Source: JBDOQU01 sp039839375 (lineage in GTDB: Bacteria > Pseudomonadota > Alphaproteobacteria > DSM-16000 > Inquilinaceae). From it: DNA of 64,000 nucleotides. The stretch spans positions 180,288-244,287 of the forward strand of contig NZ_JBDOQU010000006.1 of assembly GCF_039839375.1 (NCBI RefSeq). The letters run 5' to 3'. The first letter of the stretch is position 1. Every line of letters starts with the position of its first letter. The notes beneath the pieces were generated by a model that was not told the DNA's origin, ran no database searches, and was given only the letters and a program-made list of their open reading frames with translations. Positions 1-10,360 of this stretch are shown in pieces. A program made the position numbers and the translations under genes.

Positions 1-3
1 CGT

Positions 4-747
4 ATGAACGGCGGTATGAACGGCGTCCGGCGCATCGCCATGTGGTCGGGCCCGCGCAATATCTCCACCGCCATGATGCGGTCCTGGGGCAACCGGCCCG
101 ACACCCATGTCGTGGACGAGCCGTTCTATGCCCATTACCTCAACGAGACGGGCCTGGACCATCCCGGCTGGGAGGAGGTGATCGCCCATCAGGAGCCGGA
201 CTGGCGGAAAGTCGCGGATACGCTGCTGGGCCCGCTGCCCGCCGGCCGCACGATCTTCTATCAGAAGCACATGGCCCACCATTTGCTGTCCGGCATGGGC
301 GGGGACTGGATCGACGGCCTGACCCATGCCTTCCTGATCCGCGATCCGCGCGCCATGCTGGCCTCCTACACCCGCACACGGGAGACGGTGACGCTGGAGG
401 ATACGGGGCTGCCCCAGCAGCGGACGCTGTTCGAAAAGCTGGCTGATGCCGAAGGTTCGCCGCCCCCGGTGGTCGACAGTCGCGACATCCTGATGGACCC
501 GCCGCGCATGCTGCGCCGCCTCTGCGAGGCGTTGGAGGTTCCATTCGATGAAGCGATGCTGTCCTGGCCGCCGGGGCCGCGCCCGACCGACGGCGTCTGG
601 GCGCCCTACTGGTATCATGCGGTGGAGCGGTCGACCGGCTTCCAACGCTATCAGGAGAAGACGGTGGGATTGCCGGACCATCTGGAGCGGTTGGCAGAGG
701 ATTGCCTGCCCTACTACCAGGCCCTCCATGCCCACCGGCTGACCTGA
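4..747 (+). CDS. Sulfotransferase-like family protein
   Basis: A soluble 247-residue protein. The N-terminal segment MWSGPRNISTAMMRSW (about residues 13-28) has the shape of a 5'-phosphosulfate-binding loop, and an IRDPR segment (about 112-116) resembles the 3'-phosphate-binding part of PAPS-dependent sulfotransferases. It matches the sulfotransferase-like family often annotated only as sulfotransferase family protein; substrate unknown. The frame is open to the window edge, so an upstream start outside the window is possible; ATG at 4 or 16 are the visible choices. It converges with the subtilisin gene, with five bases between the stops. Confidence 0.75.
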   Translation: MNGGMNGVRRIAMWSGPRNISTAMMRSWGNRPDTHVVDEPFYAHYLNETGLDHPGWEEVIAHQEPDWRKVADTLLGPLPAGRTIFYQKHMAHHLLSGMGGDWIDGLTHAFLIRDPRAMLASYTRTRETVTLEDTGLPQQRTLFEKLADAEGSPPPVVDSRDILMDPPRMLRRLCEALEVPFDEAMLSWPPGPRPTDGVWAPYWYHAVERSTGFQRYQEKTVGLPDHLERLAEDCLPYYQALHAHRLT

Positions 748-752
748 AGCTG

Positions 753-2350
<1,598 letters not shown>

Positions 2351-2354
<4 letters not shown>

Positions 2355-2998
2355 TCATCCTCCTCACCAGGCAAGGTCAGGACGGCCCATGCGCCGTCGG
2401 CTCCACGGCAGGCGATGCCCGACACGCTTTCGGCCTGCGTGGATTCCTGGTTCTCGAACGCGCGGCAGGAAAGGCCGTTCGACAAGGTGATCTCCTCCCG
2501 CGCGGTGACCGTTCCCTCGTCGCCGTCAGCCGCGCCATACTCGACCTCCGCGCCCGGCTCTTCCTGCAACGCCTGGAAGAGGGCCGCTTCGAACCGTCCA
2601 TCGGACATGGTCGCGGGCTCCGGCGGCGGGCCCGAGGCCAACTGGTAATCATCATCGGGCGCACCCGTCAGATAGCCCCCGCCGAAACCCAGGACCAATG
2701 CGGCGATCGCGGCGGCCAACGGCAAACCCCAGCGGCGGGCGGAGGTTGGCGATTCCGCCGGCCCCACTCCTTCGGATGCCGCATCCAGCGCCTGCATCAG
2801 CCGGTCCGGAATCGGCTGGCGCAGCGGTTCGTCGAAGGCGTTCCGCGCCGCCTCGGCGCTCAGGGTCAGCAGGCGGACCGCCTCCCGCGCCGCCGGATCG
2901 GTCTCGACCAGCGCCGCCACCCGCCGCGCCTCGTCCTCGGGCAGTTCGCCGTCGACATAGGCAACCAACAATGCATCATCCCAGTTCCGTTCGCTCAT
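2351..2998 (-). CDS. Anti-sigma factor, membrane-anchored
   Basis: 215 residues from MSERN; an upstream ATG at 3016 would add six residues and overlap the sigma gene. The N-terminal part (LLVAYVDGELPEDEARRVAALVE) has the usual anti-sigma form with acidic/Ala helices, followed by one transmembrane helix at about residues 91-110 and a ~100-residue C-terminal domain that would lie in the periplasm. No Cys/His zinc site of the ZAS type is visible in the N-domain. Lying between an ECF sigma gene and a secreted peptidase, it most likely holds the sigma factor at the membrane until an envelope signal arrives. Confidence 0.82.
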
Positions 2999-3012
2999 GC
3001 GCCTCGTCTCCC

Positions 3013-3528
3013 TCACACCCCCACCACTGCGGGCGCGGTGTCCAATGCCTTGCCAAGCGCGATGCGCGCCCTGGCCAGCCGGCTCATCACGGTGCCGATG
3101 GGAATGTCCAGGATTGCCGCCGCCTCCTTGTAGGAAATGCCTTCCACCGTGATCAGCAGCAGCACGTTCCGCTGGTCCGGCGGCAGGACCGCGATGCGAT
3201 CCCGCACGGTGCCCAGCAACAGGCGCTGCTCCGTCTCATCGCCGGCGTCGCCGCCTGGGAACACGTCCAGATCGTTGTCTTCCCCGACGACGGTCAGGCG
3301 ACGGTCCCGGCGAATCCGATCGATCCAGAGATTCTGCACGATCTTGTACATCCAACTGTCCAGGCGGGTGTCGGAGCGCCATTGATGGGCCCGGCTCAGG
3401 GCTCTTTCGCAAGCGGCCTGGACAAGATCGTCACCCTCGTCGATCGATCCGGTGAGGCCGTAGGCGAAGCGTCGGAGCTTTGGCAGCACAACCACCATTT
3501 CCCGGCGCATCGCGTCATTGAAAAGCAT
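3013..3528 (-). CDS. RNA polymerase ECF-type sigma factor
   Basis: 171 residues from MLFND; an upstream ATG at 3552 would add eight residues. Region 2 is visible (DEGDDLVQAACERAL, then WMYKIVQNLWIDRIRR for -10 recognition) and region 4 as LPPDQRNVLLLITVEGISYKEAAAILDIPIGTVMSRLARAR, the helix-turn-helix that reads the -35. No sigma 1.1 or region 3 is present, as expected for the ECF class. It is first in the sigma / anti-sigma / S8 peptidase operon and is probably autoregulated. Confidence 0.92.
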   Translation of the reverse strand: MLFNDAMRREMVVVLPKLRRFAYGLTGSIDEGDDLVQAACERALSRAHQWRSDTRLDSWMYKIVQNLWIDRIRRDRRLTVVGEDNDLDVFPGGDAGDETEQRLLLGTVRDRIAVLPPDQRNVLLLITVEGISYKEAAAILDIPIGTVMSRLARARIALGKALDTAPAVVGV

Positions 3529-3550
3529 TCCATCACCCACAAGCGGCCTC

Positions 3551-3578
3551 ACTACGGCGGCAGTCCGATCTTATTCCC
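3551..3578 (-). promoter_or_regulatory. Candidate ECF-type promoter of the sigma operon
   Basis: Reading the minus strand, GGGAAT and CGTAGT are separated by 16 bases, ending 23 bases before the sigma-factor ATG. A GGAAT-like -35 and a CGT-containing -10 at this spacing resemble ECF-dependent promoters. There is no second copy in the window to support it, so it is a weak candidate. Confidence 0.25.
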
Positions 3579-3644
3579 CCGGGTGAGGCGAAAATGGGGT
3601 GCGCATGAGAAAGGTTGCCCCGAGAAGGTTGCCCAGGAATGCCG

Positions 3645-4265
3645 TCAGCCTCCACCAGGAGGAGCGAGGGCGGCGCGGATGAGGTCTTCGGCTGCCGGCG
3701 CCAGCGCCGGATCGGCCCCTTCGTCCGACAGCGCCAGTGCGGCTTCGTTGAGAGCGCCTGACAGGAGGTGGGTCAGCGGGCGGACCTGCCCGACAGCGAT
3801 CACGCCGGCGTCGGCGCAGGCCTGAAGTCCCTCCGCCAGAGACCCCATCCCATGGCGTGCATCGATCGCACGCCATTCCGCCCAGCCCAGCACGGTGGGG
3901 GCGTCGATCAGCAGGATGCGCCTTATGTCGGGCGCGGTCGCATGCGCCAGAAAGGCGCGACTGCCGGCCACGACCGCTTCGACCGGCGTGGCCGCCTCAT
4001 CGGCCGCCTCCCCGATCCGCGTCACCAGTTCGGCCGCAACCTCCTCCACCACTGCGCGGAAGAGATCCCGCTTGTCCTGGAACTGATAGTAGAGCGCGCC
4101 GCGCGTCATCTCCGCTTCGGCCACGATTGCCTCCGTGGCCGCGCCGGCATAGCCGTCGCGCGCGAAATGACGGCGCGCCACGGAAAGCAGACGTTGCCGC
4201 GTCCTGGCGGTCTTTCGGCCCATGGAGGCTTGTCCGTCCGGCGAATCGATTTTCGTTGTTTTCAT
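3645..4265 (-). CDS. TetR-family transcriptional regulator
   Basis: Up to 206 residues. The helix-turn-helix is clear (TEAIVAEAEMTRGALYYQFQDKRDLF), followed by a variable ligand-binding domain. Two starts are possible: ATG at 4265, which lies inside the distal operator, or ATG at 4223 (MGRKTARTRQ), the more usual TetR N-terminus; the longer form would need a leaderless or nearly leaderless message. It is transcribed away from a VOC-family gene, and two palindromes lie between them, so repression of both genes is the simplest model. Confidence 0.9.
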   Translation of the reverse strand: MKTTKIDSPDGQASMGRKTARTRQRLLSVARRHFARDGYAGAATEAIVAEAEMTRGALYYQFQDKRDLFRAVVEEVAAELVTRIGEAADEAATPVEAVVAGSRAFLAHATAPDIRRILLIDAPTVLGWAEWRAIDARHGMGSLAEGLQACADAGVIAVGQVRPLTHLLSGALNEAALALSDEGADPALAPAAEDLIRAALAPPGGG

Positions 4266-4305
4266 ACAGACTGTATGTTTATTCTCGTTTCGTACAGATT
4301 GTATG
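4263..4305. promoter_or_regulatory. Double TetR operator between tetR and VOC gene
   Basis: Two 15-bp inverted repeats: CATACAG-A-CTGTATG (4263-4277, perfect) and CGTACAG-A-TTGTATG (4291-4305, two arm mismatches). Their centres are 28 bp apart. Both lie between the divergent TetR and VOC genes. Short palindromes of this size next to a TetR gene are typical operators of the family. Confidence 0.8.
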
Positions 4306-4339
4306 TTCTAACGCCGTCGAACATGGAAGGAAATCCCCG

Positions 4340-4756
4340 ATGCCATCGATCAACAGCCTCTATCCCCTGTTCTCGGTCGCCGATCCGGCGGCGGCGCGAG
4401 ATTTCCTGACGGGCCTGTTCGACCTGGAAGTGGTCTTCGACGCGCCCTGGTACGTGCATCTGAGCCAGGGCGGACCGGCGGGCTTCAACGTCGCGCTGAT
4501 CGCCGAAGGGCATGACAGCATGCCGCCGGGAGAGCGGGATCGCGGGCGGAGCGTGCTGCTGACGGTGGAGGTGGACGACGCGACCGCGCTGGATTCCCGC
4601 CTCCGCGCCGAGGGGGCGGAGATCGTCCAGCCGCTGCGCGACGACCCCACGGGCCAGCGCCATGTCATGGTTCGCGTCCCCGGCGGGCCGGTCCTGGATG
4701 TCGTGGAGTGGATCGCCGCTCCCGCCGATCCGGAGGCCGCTCAGGCGTCGACCTGA
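4340..4756 (+). CDS. VOC (glyoxalase/bleomycin-resistance) family protein
   Basis: 138 residues from ATG at 4340, preceded by GGAAGG. It has one complete beta-alpha-beta-beta-beta VOC module pair: LFSVADPAAARDFLTGLFDLEVVF at the start and HVMVRVPGGPVLDVVEW at the end. Members include glyoxalase I, dioxygenases and drug-binding proteins; nothing visible fixes the substrate. Its promoter carries the two TetR-type palindromes, so expression is probably inducible by the regulator's ligand. The 3' end overlaps the convergent hydrolase gene by 16 bases. Confidence 0.8.
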   Translation: MPSINSLYPLFSVADPAAARDFLTGLFDLEVVFDAPWYVHLSQGGPAGFNVALIAEGHDSMPPGERDRGRSVLLTVEVDDATALDSRLRAEGAEIVQPLRDDPTGQRHVMVRVPGGPVLDVVEWIAAPADPEAAQAST

Positions 4757-5613
4757 TCGACCGTCGCGCGTTCCACGAGGGCCTTGAACGCCTCGCCGCA
4801 GCCCAGCCGCCATGTGCTGATATGGTCGGCCCCTTCGGCCACGACGCGCAGGCGCGGTTCGGGCGCGGCCTGGAACAGAGTGTCGAACTGCCAGGCGGGG
4901 ATGATGGCGTCGTCCGTGCCGTGGCAGACGACGATCGGCGCCTCCACCTCGTCGATCCGGTCCAGCGAGTTGAATCGGTCGCGCATGAAGACACGCACCG
5001 GCAGGAAGGGCAGCAGATGGACGGCGGCGTCGACGGCGCTGGTGAAGGGGGCCTCCAGGAACAGCCCGGCCAGCTTGCCATTGCCCTCGCCGGCCGCCAG
5101 CCCTACCGCGACGCCCGACCCGATCGAATAGCCATAGGCGACAACCCGCGCGCCCCGATCCTCCAGGAAGGCGAGCGCGGTGGCGGCGTCAGCGATCATG
5201 TTCGCCTCCGTGGGCCAGCCGGGCGCGCCGCAATAACCGCGATATTCCAGCGCCAGAACGCCATAGCCCTGGACCGTCAGGTCCGAAGCGTCGAACGCGC
5301 GATGCCACGCGCATTCATTATTGCCGTGGAGCATGAGGACGGTCGGCTTGCCGGCCATGGAGGGCGGGCCGTACCAGGCCGTCAGTCGCACTCCGTCGCC
5401 CGAAAGGATGGTCAGCGGTTTCAGCGTCGTCACAACGTCGGGATTGGCCGGCAGCAGCCGGCCGGGATGCAGGAGATAGCCCTGAGCGCCATAGAACAAC
5501 GCCACAATGACCGCATAGCCCGTGAAGATGATGGCGGCGAGGCGAATGAGGACGCGGCGCGACGCGCCCGCGCCAGCGGCCTGTTTCCTGTTCTTGCCTT
5601 GCCCGATCATCAT
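4741..5613 (-). CDS. Alpha/beta hydrolase (Bem46-like), membrane-anchored
   Basis: 290 residues with an N-terminal membrane helix (about 22-42) and an alpha/beta-hydrolase fold. The oxyanion/His-Gly segment is LMLHGNN, the nucleophile elbow is GYSIGSG, the acid lies in CHGTDDAIIP and the catalytic His in EGADHIST. The layout matches the Bem46/YtmA-type hydrolases that face the periplasm on a single anchor; natural substrates are poorly known. It is convergent with the VOC gene and divergent from minC across about 220 bases. Confidence 0.82.
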   Translation of the reverse strand: MMIGQGKNRKQAAGAGASRRVLIRLAAIIFTGYAVIVALFYGAQGYLLHPGRLLPANPDVVTTLKPLTILSGDGVRLTAWYGPPSMAGKPTVLMLHGNNECAWHRAFDASDLTVQGYGVLALEYRGYCGAPGWPTEANMIADAATALAFLEDRGARVVAYGYSIGSGVAVGLAAGEGNGKLAGLFLEAPFTSAVDAAVHLLPFLPVRVFMRDRFNSLDRIDEVEAPIVVCHGTDDAIIPAWQFDTLFQAAPEPRLRVVAEGADHISTWRLGCGEAFKALVERATVDQVDA

Positions 5614-5836
5614 TACGACGGCGCCCTCCTCGCAATCACCCTAGTGCGGATTGGTTAACGATGCCCCATCATGAGACAGTTTTAAGACAGAGATAGGGCA
5701 AAGGAGGGTATCGCAGCTGCTCTTTCGGCGACGCCATCATTCCGCCCCACTGAACAGCTCCGATCCCGCCTTTACCGGGGCCGCGCCAATCGTTAAACCC
5801 AAGCAGAGGTCACGGGACCAATTCAGGTGGGGGGTT

Positions 5837-6610
5837 ATGAATTCTGCGTTGCAAGGCCAGGCTGGCGTCGACCGGCCGCAGCCGTTCAGGATGATGGGCG
5901 GCTCGTTCACCCTGATGGTCCTGCGCCTCAACGACCCGACCGACCCCGCCTTCTTCCCCATGCTGCTGGACAAGATCGCCCAGGCGCCGAATTTCTTCCG
6001 CCATGCGCCGGTGGTGCTGGATGTCGAAGCGCTGGCGGAAAGCGGCCAGCCCTTCAACTTCGCGGAGTTCGGCCGCCGTTTGCGCCAGCACCAGCTTGTC
6101 CCCGTCGGCATCCAGAACGGCAATGAGGCGCTGAACCAGAAGGCGGTCGCCGCCGGCTTCAGCGTGCTGTCCGCCGGCCGCCAGATGGCCGACAGGACCC
6201 CGACGGAAGCGCCGGCCCGTTCAGCGGCCCCGGCGGAAAGCACGCCCGTCGAAGCCGAACCGGCCGGGGCCGGGAACGGCCAGTCCCTGGTCGTCACGGA
6301 GCCGGTGAGATCCGGCCGCCAGATCTACGCCCATCAGGGCGATTTGGTGGTCATGGCCCCTGTCAGCCGGGGCGCCGAACTGCTGGCGGACGGGCATATT
6401 CACGTCTATGGTCCGCTGCGCGGCCGGGCGCTCGCTGGCGTCAACGGCGATCCGGCCGCGCGGATATTCTGCCAGAGCCTGGACGCCGAGCTGATCTCGA
6501 TCGCCGGCTATTGGCGGGTCCGCGAAGACATGGGCGAAGACCTGATCGGGAAACCCGCCCAGGTCCGGCTCGAAGGCGAGCGGATCGTCATAGAACCCCT
6601 TTCCACCTGA
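5837..6610 (+). CDS. minC: Septum site-determining protein MinC
   Basis: 257 residues. The N-terminal domain (about 18-118), which antagonises FtsZ polymerisation, is joined by a Pro/Ala/Glu linker (about 118-155) to the C-terminal beta-helix domain (VRSGRQIYAHQGDLVVMAPVSRGAELLADGHIHVYGPLRGRALAG), which binds MinD. The ATG at 5837 follows a strong GGTGGGGGG ribosome site. First gene of minCDE; the three proteins set division at midcell by pole-to-pole oscillation. Confidence 0.95.
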   Translation: MNSALQGQAGVDRPQPFRMMGGSFTLMVLRLNDPTDPAFFPMLLDKIAQAPNFFRHAPVVLDVEALAESGQPFNFAEFGRRLRQHQLVPVGIQNGNEALNQKAVAAGFSVLSAGRQMADRTPTEAPARSAAPAESTPVEAEPAGAGNGQSLVVTEPVRSGRQIYAHQGDLVVMAPVSRGAELLADGHIHVYGPLRGRALAGVNGDPAARIFCQSLDAELISIAGYWRVREDMGEDLIGKPAQVRLEGERIVIEPLST

Positions 6611-6669
6611 AACCTCACGGCAGGCAGCCCGCCACCTGAACCTCAAGACCGCCGCGGAGATATCCAACA

Positions 6670-7485
6670 GTGTCCAAAGTCATCGTCATGACATCGGGTA
6701 AGGGGGGAGTGGGAAAGACCACCTCCTCAGCCGCCTTCGCCACCGGCCTCGCCATGCGCGGCCATAAGACAGCGGTCATCGACTTCGATGTCGGGCTGCG
6801 CAATCTGGACCTCATCATGGGGTGCGAGCGGCGGGTGGTCTACGACTTCGTCAACGTCATCAATGGCGAGGCGAAGCTGAACCAGGCGCTGATCAAGGAC
6901 AAGCGGGTGGACAATCTGTTCATCCTGCCGACCTCCCAGACACGGGACAAGGACGCGCTGACCAAGGAAGGCGTGGAGAAGGTCCTGGACGAGCTTCGGA
7001 AGGATTTCGAGTACATCGTCTGCGACAGCCCGGCGGGGATCGAGAGGGGTGCGCTGATGGCGCTCTATTTCGCCGACGAGGCGGTGGTGGTGACCAACCC
7101 GGAAGTCAGCTCCGTCCGGGACAGCGACCGCATCCTTGGCGTGCTGGCCTCCAAATCCCGCCGCGCGGAACGGAACGACAAGCCGGTGAAGGAGCATCTG
7201 CTGCTCACCCGCTACGATCCCGACCGGGTCGAGCGGGGGGAGATGCTGAAGGTCGAGGACGTGCTGGACATCCTGTCGATCGACCTTCTGGGCGTCATCC
7301 CGGAAAGCCAGACGGTGCTGCGCGCCTCCAATTTGGGACAGCCGGTGACTCTGGACAAGGAGAGCCAGGCCGGCCTGGCCTACGCCGACGCCGTCGGCCG
7401 CTTCGTCGGGGAGCAGAAGGAGCACCGCTTCCTCAAGACGGAGAAGAAGGGTTTCCTGCAACGGCTGCTGCGGAGGACGGCATGA
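6670..7485 (+). CDS. minD: Septum site-determining ATPase MinD
   Basis: 271 residues, starting at GTG (6670). The deviant Walker A motif SGKGGVGKTTSS (residues 9-20) has the signature lysine of the ParA/MinD family. DFDVGLRNLDLIMGCERRVVYDF and LPTSQTRDKDALT are MinD-specific. The C-terminus (KKGFLQRLLRRTA) is a basic amphipathic helix that docks on the membrane in the ATP-bound dimer. The stop overlaps the minE start (ATGA), so translation of the two is coupled. Confidence 0.97.
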   Translation: MSKVIVMTSGKGGVGKTTSSAAFATGLAMRGHKTAVIDFDVGLRNLDLIMGCERRVVYDFVNVINGEAKLNQALIKDKRVDNLFILPTSQTRDKDALTKEGVEKVLDELRKDFEYIVCDSPAGIERGALMALYFADEAVVVTNPEVSSVRDSDRILGVLASKSRRAERNDKPVKEHLLLTRYDPDRVERGEMLKVEDVLDILSIDLLGVIPESQTVLRASNLGQPVTLDKESQAGLAYADAVGRFVGEQKEHRFLKTEKKGFLQRLLRRTA

Positions 7486-7778
7486 GGCTGTTCGATTTCT
7501 TCCGGCCCGCGCCCAAGCCTTCGGCGAACGAGGCGAAGGAGCGGCTGCAGATCCTGCTGGCGCACGACCGCGCGGGATCTACGCGCCCGGATTACCTGCC
7601 CAAGCTGCAGAAGGACCTGCTGAAGGTCGTCGCCAAATACGTCCAGATTGACGAGGACAAGGTGTCCGTGCAACTGGACAGCAAGGGGTCGATCGACATG
7701 CTGGAGGTGAACATAGAGCTGCCCGCGCCCCCCGTGGCCGCCGCCAGAAGGGCGCGGGCACGGGCGGCGACATCCTGA
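7482..7778 (+). CDS. minE: Cell division topological specificity factor MinE
   Basis: 98 residues from ATG at 7482, overlapping the minD stop. The N-terminal LFDFF...AKERLQILLAHDRA segment binds MinD and stimulates its ATPase; the rest (LPKLQKDLLKVVAKYVQIDEDKVSVQL) is the topological-specificity domain. A basic Ala/Arg tail is longer than in enterobacterial MinE. Last gene of minCDE. Confidence 0.95.
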   Translation: MRLFDFFRPAPKPSANEAKERLQILLAHDRAGSTRPDYLPKLQKDLLKVVAKYVQIDEDKVSVQLDSKGSIDMLEVNIELPAPPVAAARRARARAATS

Positions 7779-7784
7779 CTTCGG

Positions 7785-9026
7785 TCAGCAGACGGTCTGA
7801 CGCGGCGTCCGCTCCACGGCCAGCCCGAAGAGCGGGCGCAGCTTCGTGCCGGCGATATTGCCGATGAAGGCCGCGACCAGCCACAGCCAGCCATGCAGGC
7901 TGCCGGAAACGATGCCGCTGAAGTAAGCGCCGATATTGCAGCCGAAGGCCAGACGCGCGCCATAGCCGAGCAGCACGCCGCCGACAGCGGCCGCCAGCAG
8001 TGACCGTGCCGGAATCCGCCAGACCGGCGCAAACTTCCCGGCGAGGCCGGCCGCCGCCAGGGCGCCGAGGACCAGCCCGATATCCATGACGGAGGTTATG
8101 TCGTGGGCGATGCCGGCTTCCAGCGCCGCCTCCCGCGCCGACCAGTAGGGCCATGACAGGATGTCGACGCCCAGCGCCTGCGCGCCCTTCGCGCCCCACA
8201 GCGCAAAGGCGGAGGTGACGCCCCAGGGCCGTCCGGCGAGATAGAGGGTGGCGAAGTTCAGCAGCGCCAGGGCGATCGCCCCCCAGACCAGCGGCCACGG
8301 CCCCCGCGTCAGCCGCCTCCACAGCGGTTGGGACCGTTCGCCGGCGATCGGCGCGGCCACGCCGTGGCGGCGCTTCTCCAGCCACCATGTCCCGGCCGCG
8401 ATCGCCGCGAAGATGGAGAGGTTGAGCGCCAGCGCCGGGCCCAGCCCCAGGCTGTCCACGATGGAGACCGGCGGCGGAGCCGGAAGGGAGAACCACCAGG
8501 GCAGGTGCGCCGTCGCGATCACCGAACCCACGACGAAGAAGAACAGCGTCACGACCATACGCGTATTGCCGCCGCCGACGGTGAAGAGCGTGCCGCTGGC
8601 GCAGCCGCCGCCGAGCTGCATGCCGACGCCGAACAGGAAGGCGCCGATCACGACCGCCGTCCCGGCCGGCGAGACGAAACCCTCGACCGGCTGACCAAAC
8701 AGGCTCCCCGCCGCCAATGCCGGGAAGAACAGCAGGCTGCCCAGGGCCAGCATGACCATCTGCGCCCGGAGACCGGCGCCCTTGCGGTCGGCGATGAAGA
8801 CCCGCCAGCTTGAGGTGAAGCCGAACGCCGCATGGTAGAGCGTGATCCCCAGCCCGCCGCCAACGGCGAAGAGAGCCGCCTGCCGCCAACCGACCAGATG
8901 GTTGAGATAGACCGCACCTGCCAGCAGAAGGATGGCGGCGATGAGGAAGACGCGCAGATCGCGGCCGGACAGGCTGCCGCCCGGTATGGCGCGCGGCAGG
9001 GGCCGCGAAAGGGAGAGGTCAGTCAT
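7785..9026 (-). CDS. YeeE/YedE-family (TsuA-like) thiosulfate/sulfur transporter
   Basis: 413 residues from ATG at 9026 (MTDLSLSRP); the frame is open further upstream but without membrane-protein character. About ten hydrophobic helices are visible. The two conserved Cys-bearing segments of the family are present: GMQLGGGCASGTLFTVGGGN and GARLAFGCNIGAYFSGI. Characterised TsuA/YeeE proteins import thiosulfate through a path lined by such cysteines. No TusA/YeeD partner is visible beside it. It ends six bases after minE, in opposite orientation. Confidence 0.88.
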   Translation of the reverse strand: MTDLSLSRPLPRAIPGGSLSGRDLRVFLIAAILLLAGAVYLNHLVGWRQAALFAVGGGLGITLYHAAFGFTSSWRVFIADRKGAGLRAQMVMLALGSLLFFPALAAGSLFGQPVEGFVSPAGTAVVIGAFLFGVGMQLGGGCASGTLFTVGGGNTRMVVTLFFFVVGSVIATAHLPWWFSLPAPPPVSIVDSLGLGPALALNLSIFAAIAAGTWWLEKRRHGVAAPIAGERSQPLWRRLTRGPWPLVWGAIALALLNFATLYLAGRPWGVTSAFALWGAKGAQALGVDILSWPYWSAREAALEAGIAHDITSVMDIGLVLGALAAAGLAGKFAPVWRIPARSLLAAAVGGVLLGYGARLAFGCNIGAYFSGIVSGSLHGWLWLVAAFIGNIAGTKLRPLFGLAVERTPRQTVC

Positions 9027-9187
9027 GATCCGAGCATTGCCAGTGTCGAGCGAGATTTCCCGGATATAACGTGTGATTACTAATTTTATATAACAAAAAT
9101 AAAATGTGACATCAGACTTCAATTTCCCATGGCCATCGGGAACCCGACTGTCGGACACTCCTCCCGGCCGAAACAGGGGAGCATCGG

Positions 9188-10348
9188 ATGGCTTTGAACA
9201 GCGCGGTTTCGCAGGCGTTGGACATTCAATTGGCGGTCGGCGCCGAGTCGTCGCGGAGGGTCGGAATCCATGCGGCGGCGCTCGTCGGCAAGGGGGCTGC
9301 CGCATTGCTGGTCTGCGATCCGTTCATTGCTCAAAGCGGGCTGGCGGCCGGAACGATGGAGTCCCTTGCCGATGCCGGCTTCGATTTCGAGACATTCACC
9401 GATATCCAGTCCGATCCCCTTGCGGCACAGGTGGACCGGGCGGCGGAGCAGGCGCGGAGGATTGGGGCGCAGGTGATCGTCGGGATCGGCGGCGGGTCGG
9501 CCCTGGACGTGGCCAAGCTGGCCGCGGCGACGGCGGCGGGAGACGCCCCCTCTTCCGCCTATGCCTGCATGGATCGGCCGATTCCGGACCGGACCTTGCC
9601 GATCATCGCCGTGCCGACGACGGCAGGCACGGGTTCGGAGGTGACGCGGACGACGGTCTATACGCTCGACAGCGGCGCCAAGGTCTGGGCGTGGGGCGAG
9701 GCGCTCCGGCCGAAGGTCGCGGTGCTGGATCCGATCCTGACGATGGGTCTTCCGCCCTTCCTGACGGCCGCCACGGGAATCGACGCGATGGTCCATGCGA
9801 TCGAGGCCTGCACCAACAATCGCCGGCCGAACCCTTCGGCGGACGGCTGGGCGCATGAGGCGATCGCGCTGGTCGCGGAATGGCTGCCCGTGGCGCTGGC
9901 CCGGCCCGACGATCTGGAGGCGCGGGAGGCGCTTCAGCGCGCCGCCCTTCTGGCCGGCGCGGCGATCGATTCCTGCGGCACCGCGATCGCCCACGCGCTG
10001 GGCCACGCGCTGGGAGCCATCGGCCACATCCATCACGGCCGCGCGGTCGGGCTTTGCCTCCGCGTCGCGCTGCCGGGCAACATCGCCGCCGCGCCCGATC
10101 GGCACGCGGCTGTCGCTCAGGCCATGGGCACAGGTCTGGAGACCCTGGCGGAAGCCTATGACGTCTTCCTGCGCAGCTCGGGTATCGAAATCGGGCTGGA
10201 GAAGGACGGGCTGGGAACCGCCGACCTCGATCGTCTGACCAGGGCCACGCTGGAGCCGGCGAACCGGCCGATGATCGAACCGAACTGCCGAAAGCTCAGC
10301 GACCGGGATGTCGCCGACCTGGCCGAGGCGCTGTTGCGGGCGGCGTGA
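9188..10348 (+). CDS. Iron-containing (group III) alcohol dehydrogenase
   Basis: 386 residues. The NAD(P)-binding GGGSALDVAKLAA and PTTAGTGSEVT segments and the metal-binding region (GIDAMVHAIEAC, then HALGHALGAIGHIHHGRA with the histidines) define the iron-dependent dehydrogenase family, which interconverts alcohols and aldehydes/ketones. The exact substrate cannot be read. The ATG at 9188 follows CAGGGGAGCATCGG. It is monocistronic, between the sulfur transporter promoter and convergent small membrane genes. Confidence 0.88.
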   Translation: MALNSAVSQALDIQLAVGAESSRRVGIHAAALVGKGAAALLVCDPFIAQSGLAAGTMESLADAGFDFETFTDIQSDPLAAQVDRAAEQARRIGAQVIVGIGGGSALDVAKLAAATAAGDAPSSAYACMDRPIPDRTLPIIAVPTTAGTGSEVTRTTVYTLDSGAKVWAWGEALRPKVAVLDPILTMGLPPFLTAATGIDAMVHAIEACTNNRRPNPSADGWAHEAIALVAEWLPVALARPDDLEAREALQRAALLAGAAIDSCGTAIAHALGHALGAIGHIHHGRAVGLCLRVALPGNIAAAPDRHAAVAQAMGTGLETLAEAYDVFLRSSGIEIGLEKDGLGTADLDRLTRATLEPANRPMIEPNCRKLSDRDVADLAEALLRAA

Positions 10349-10360
10349 CGCCGCCGACGG

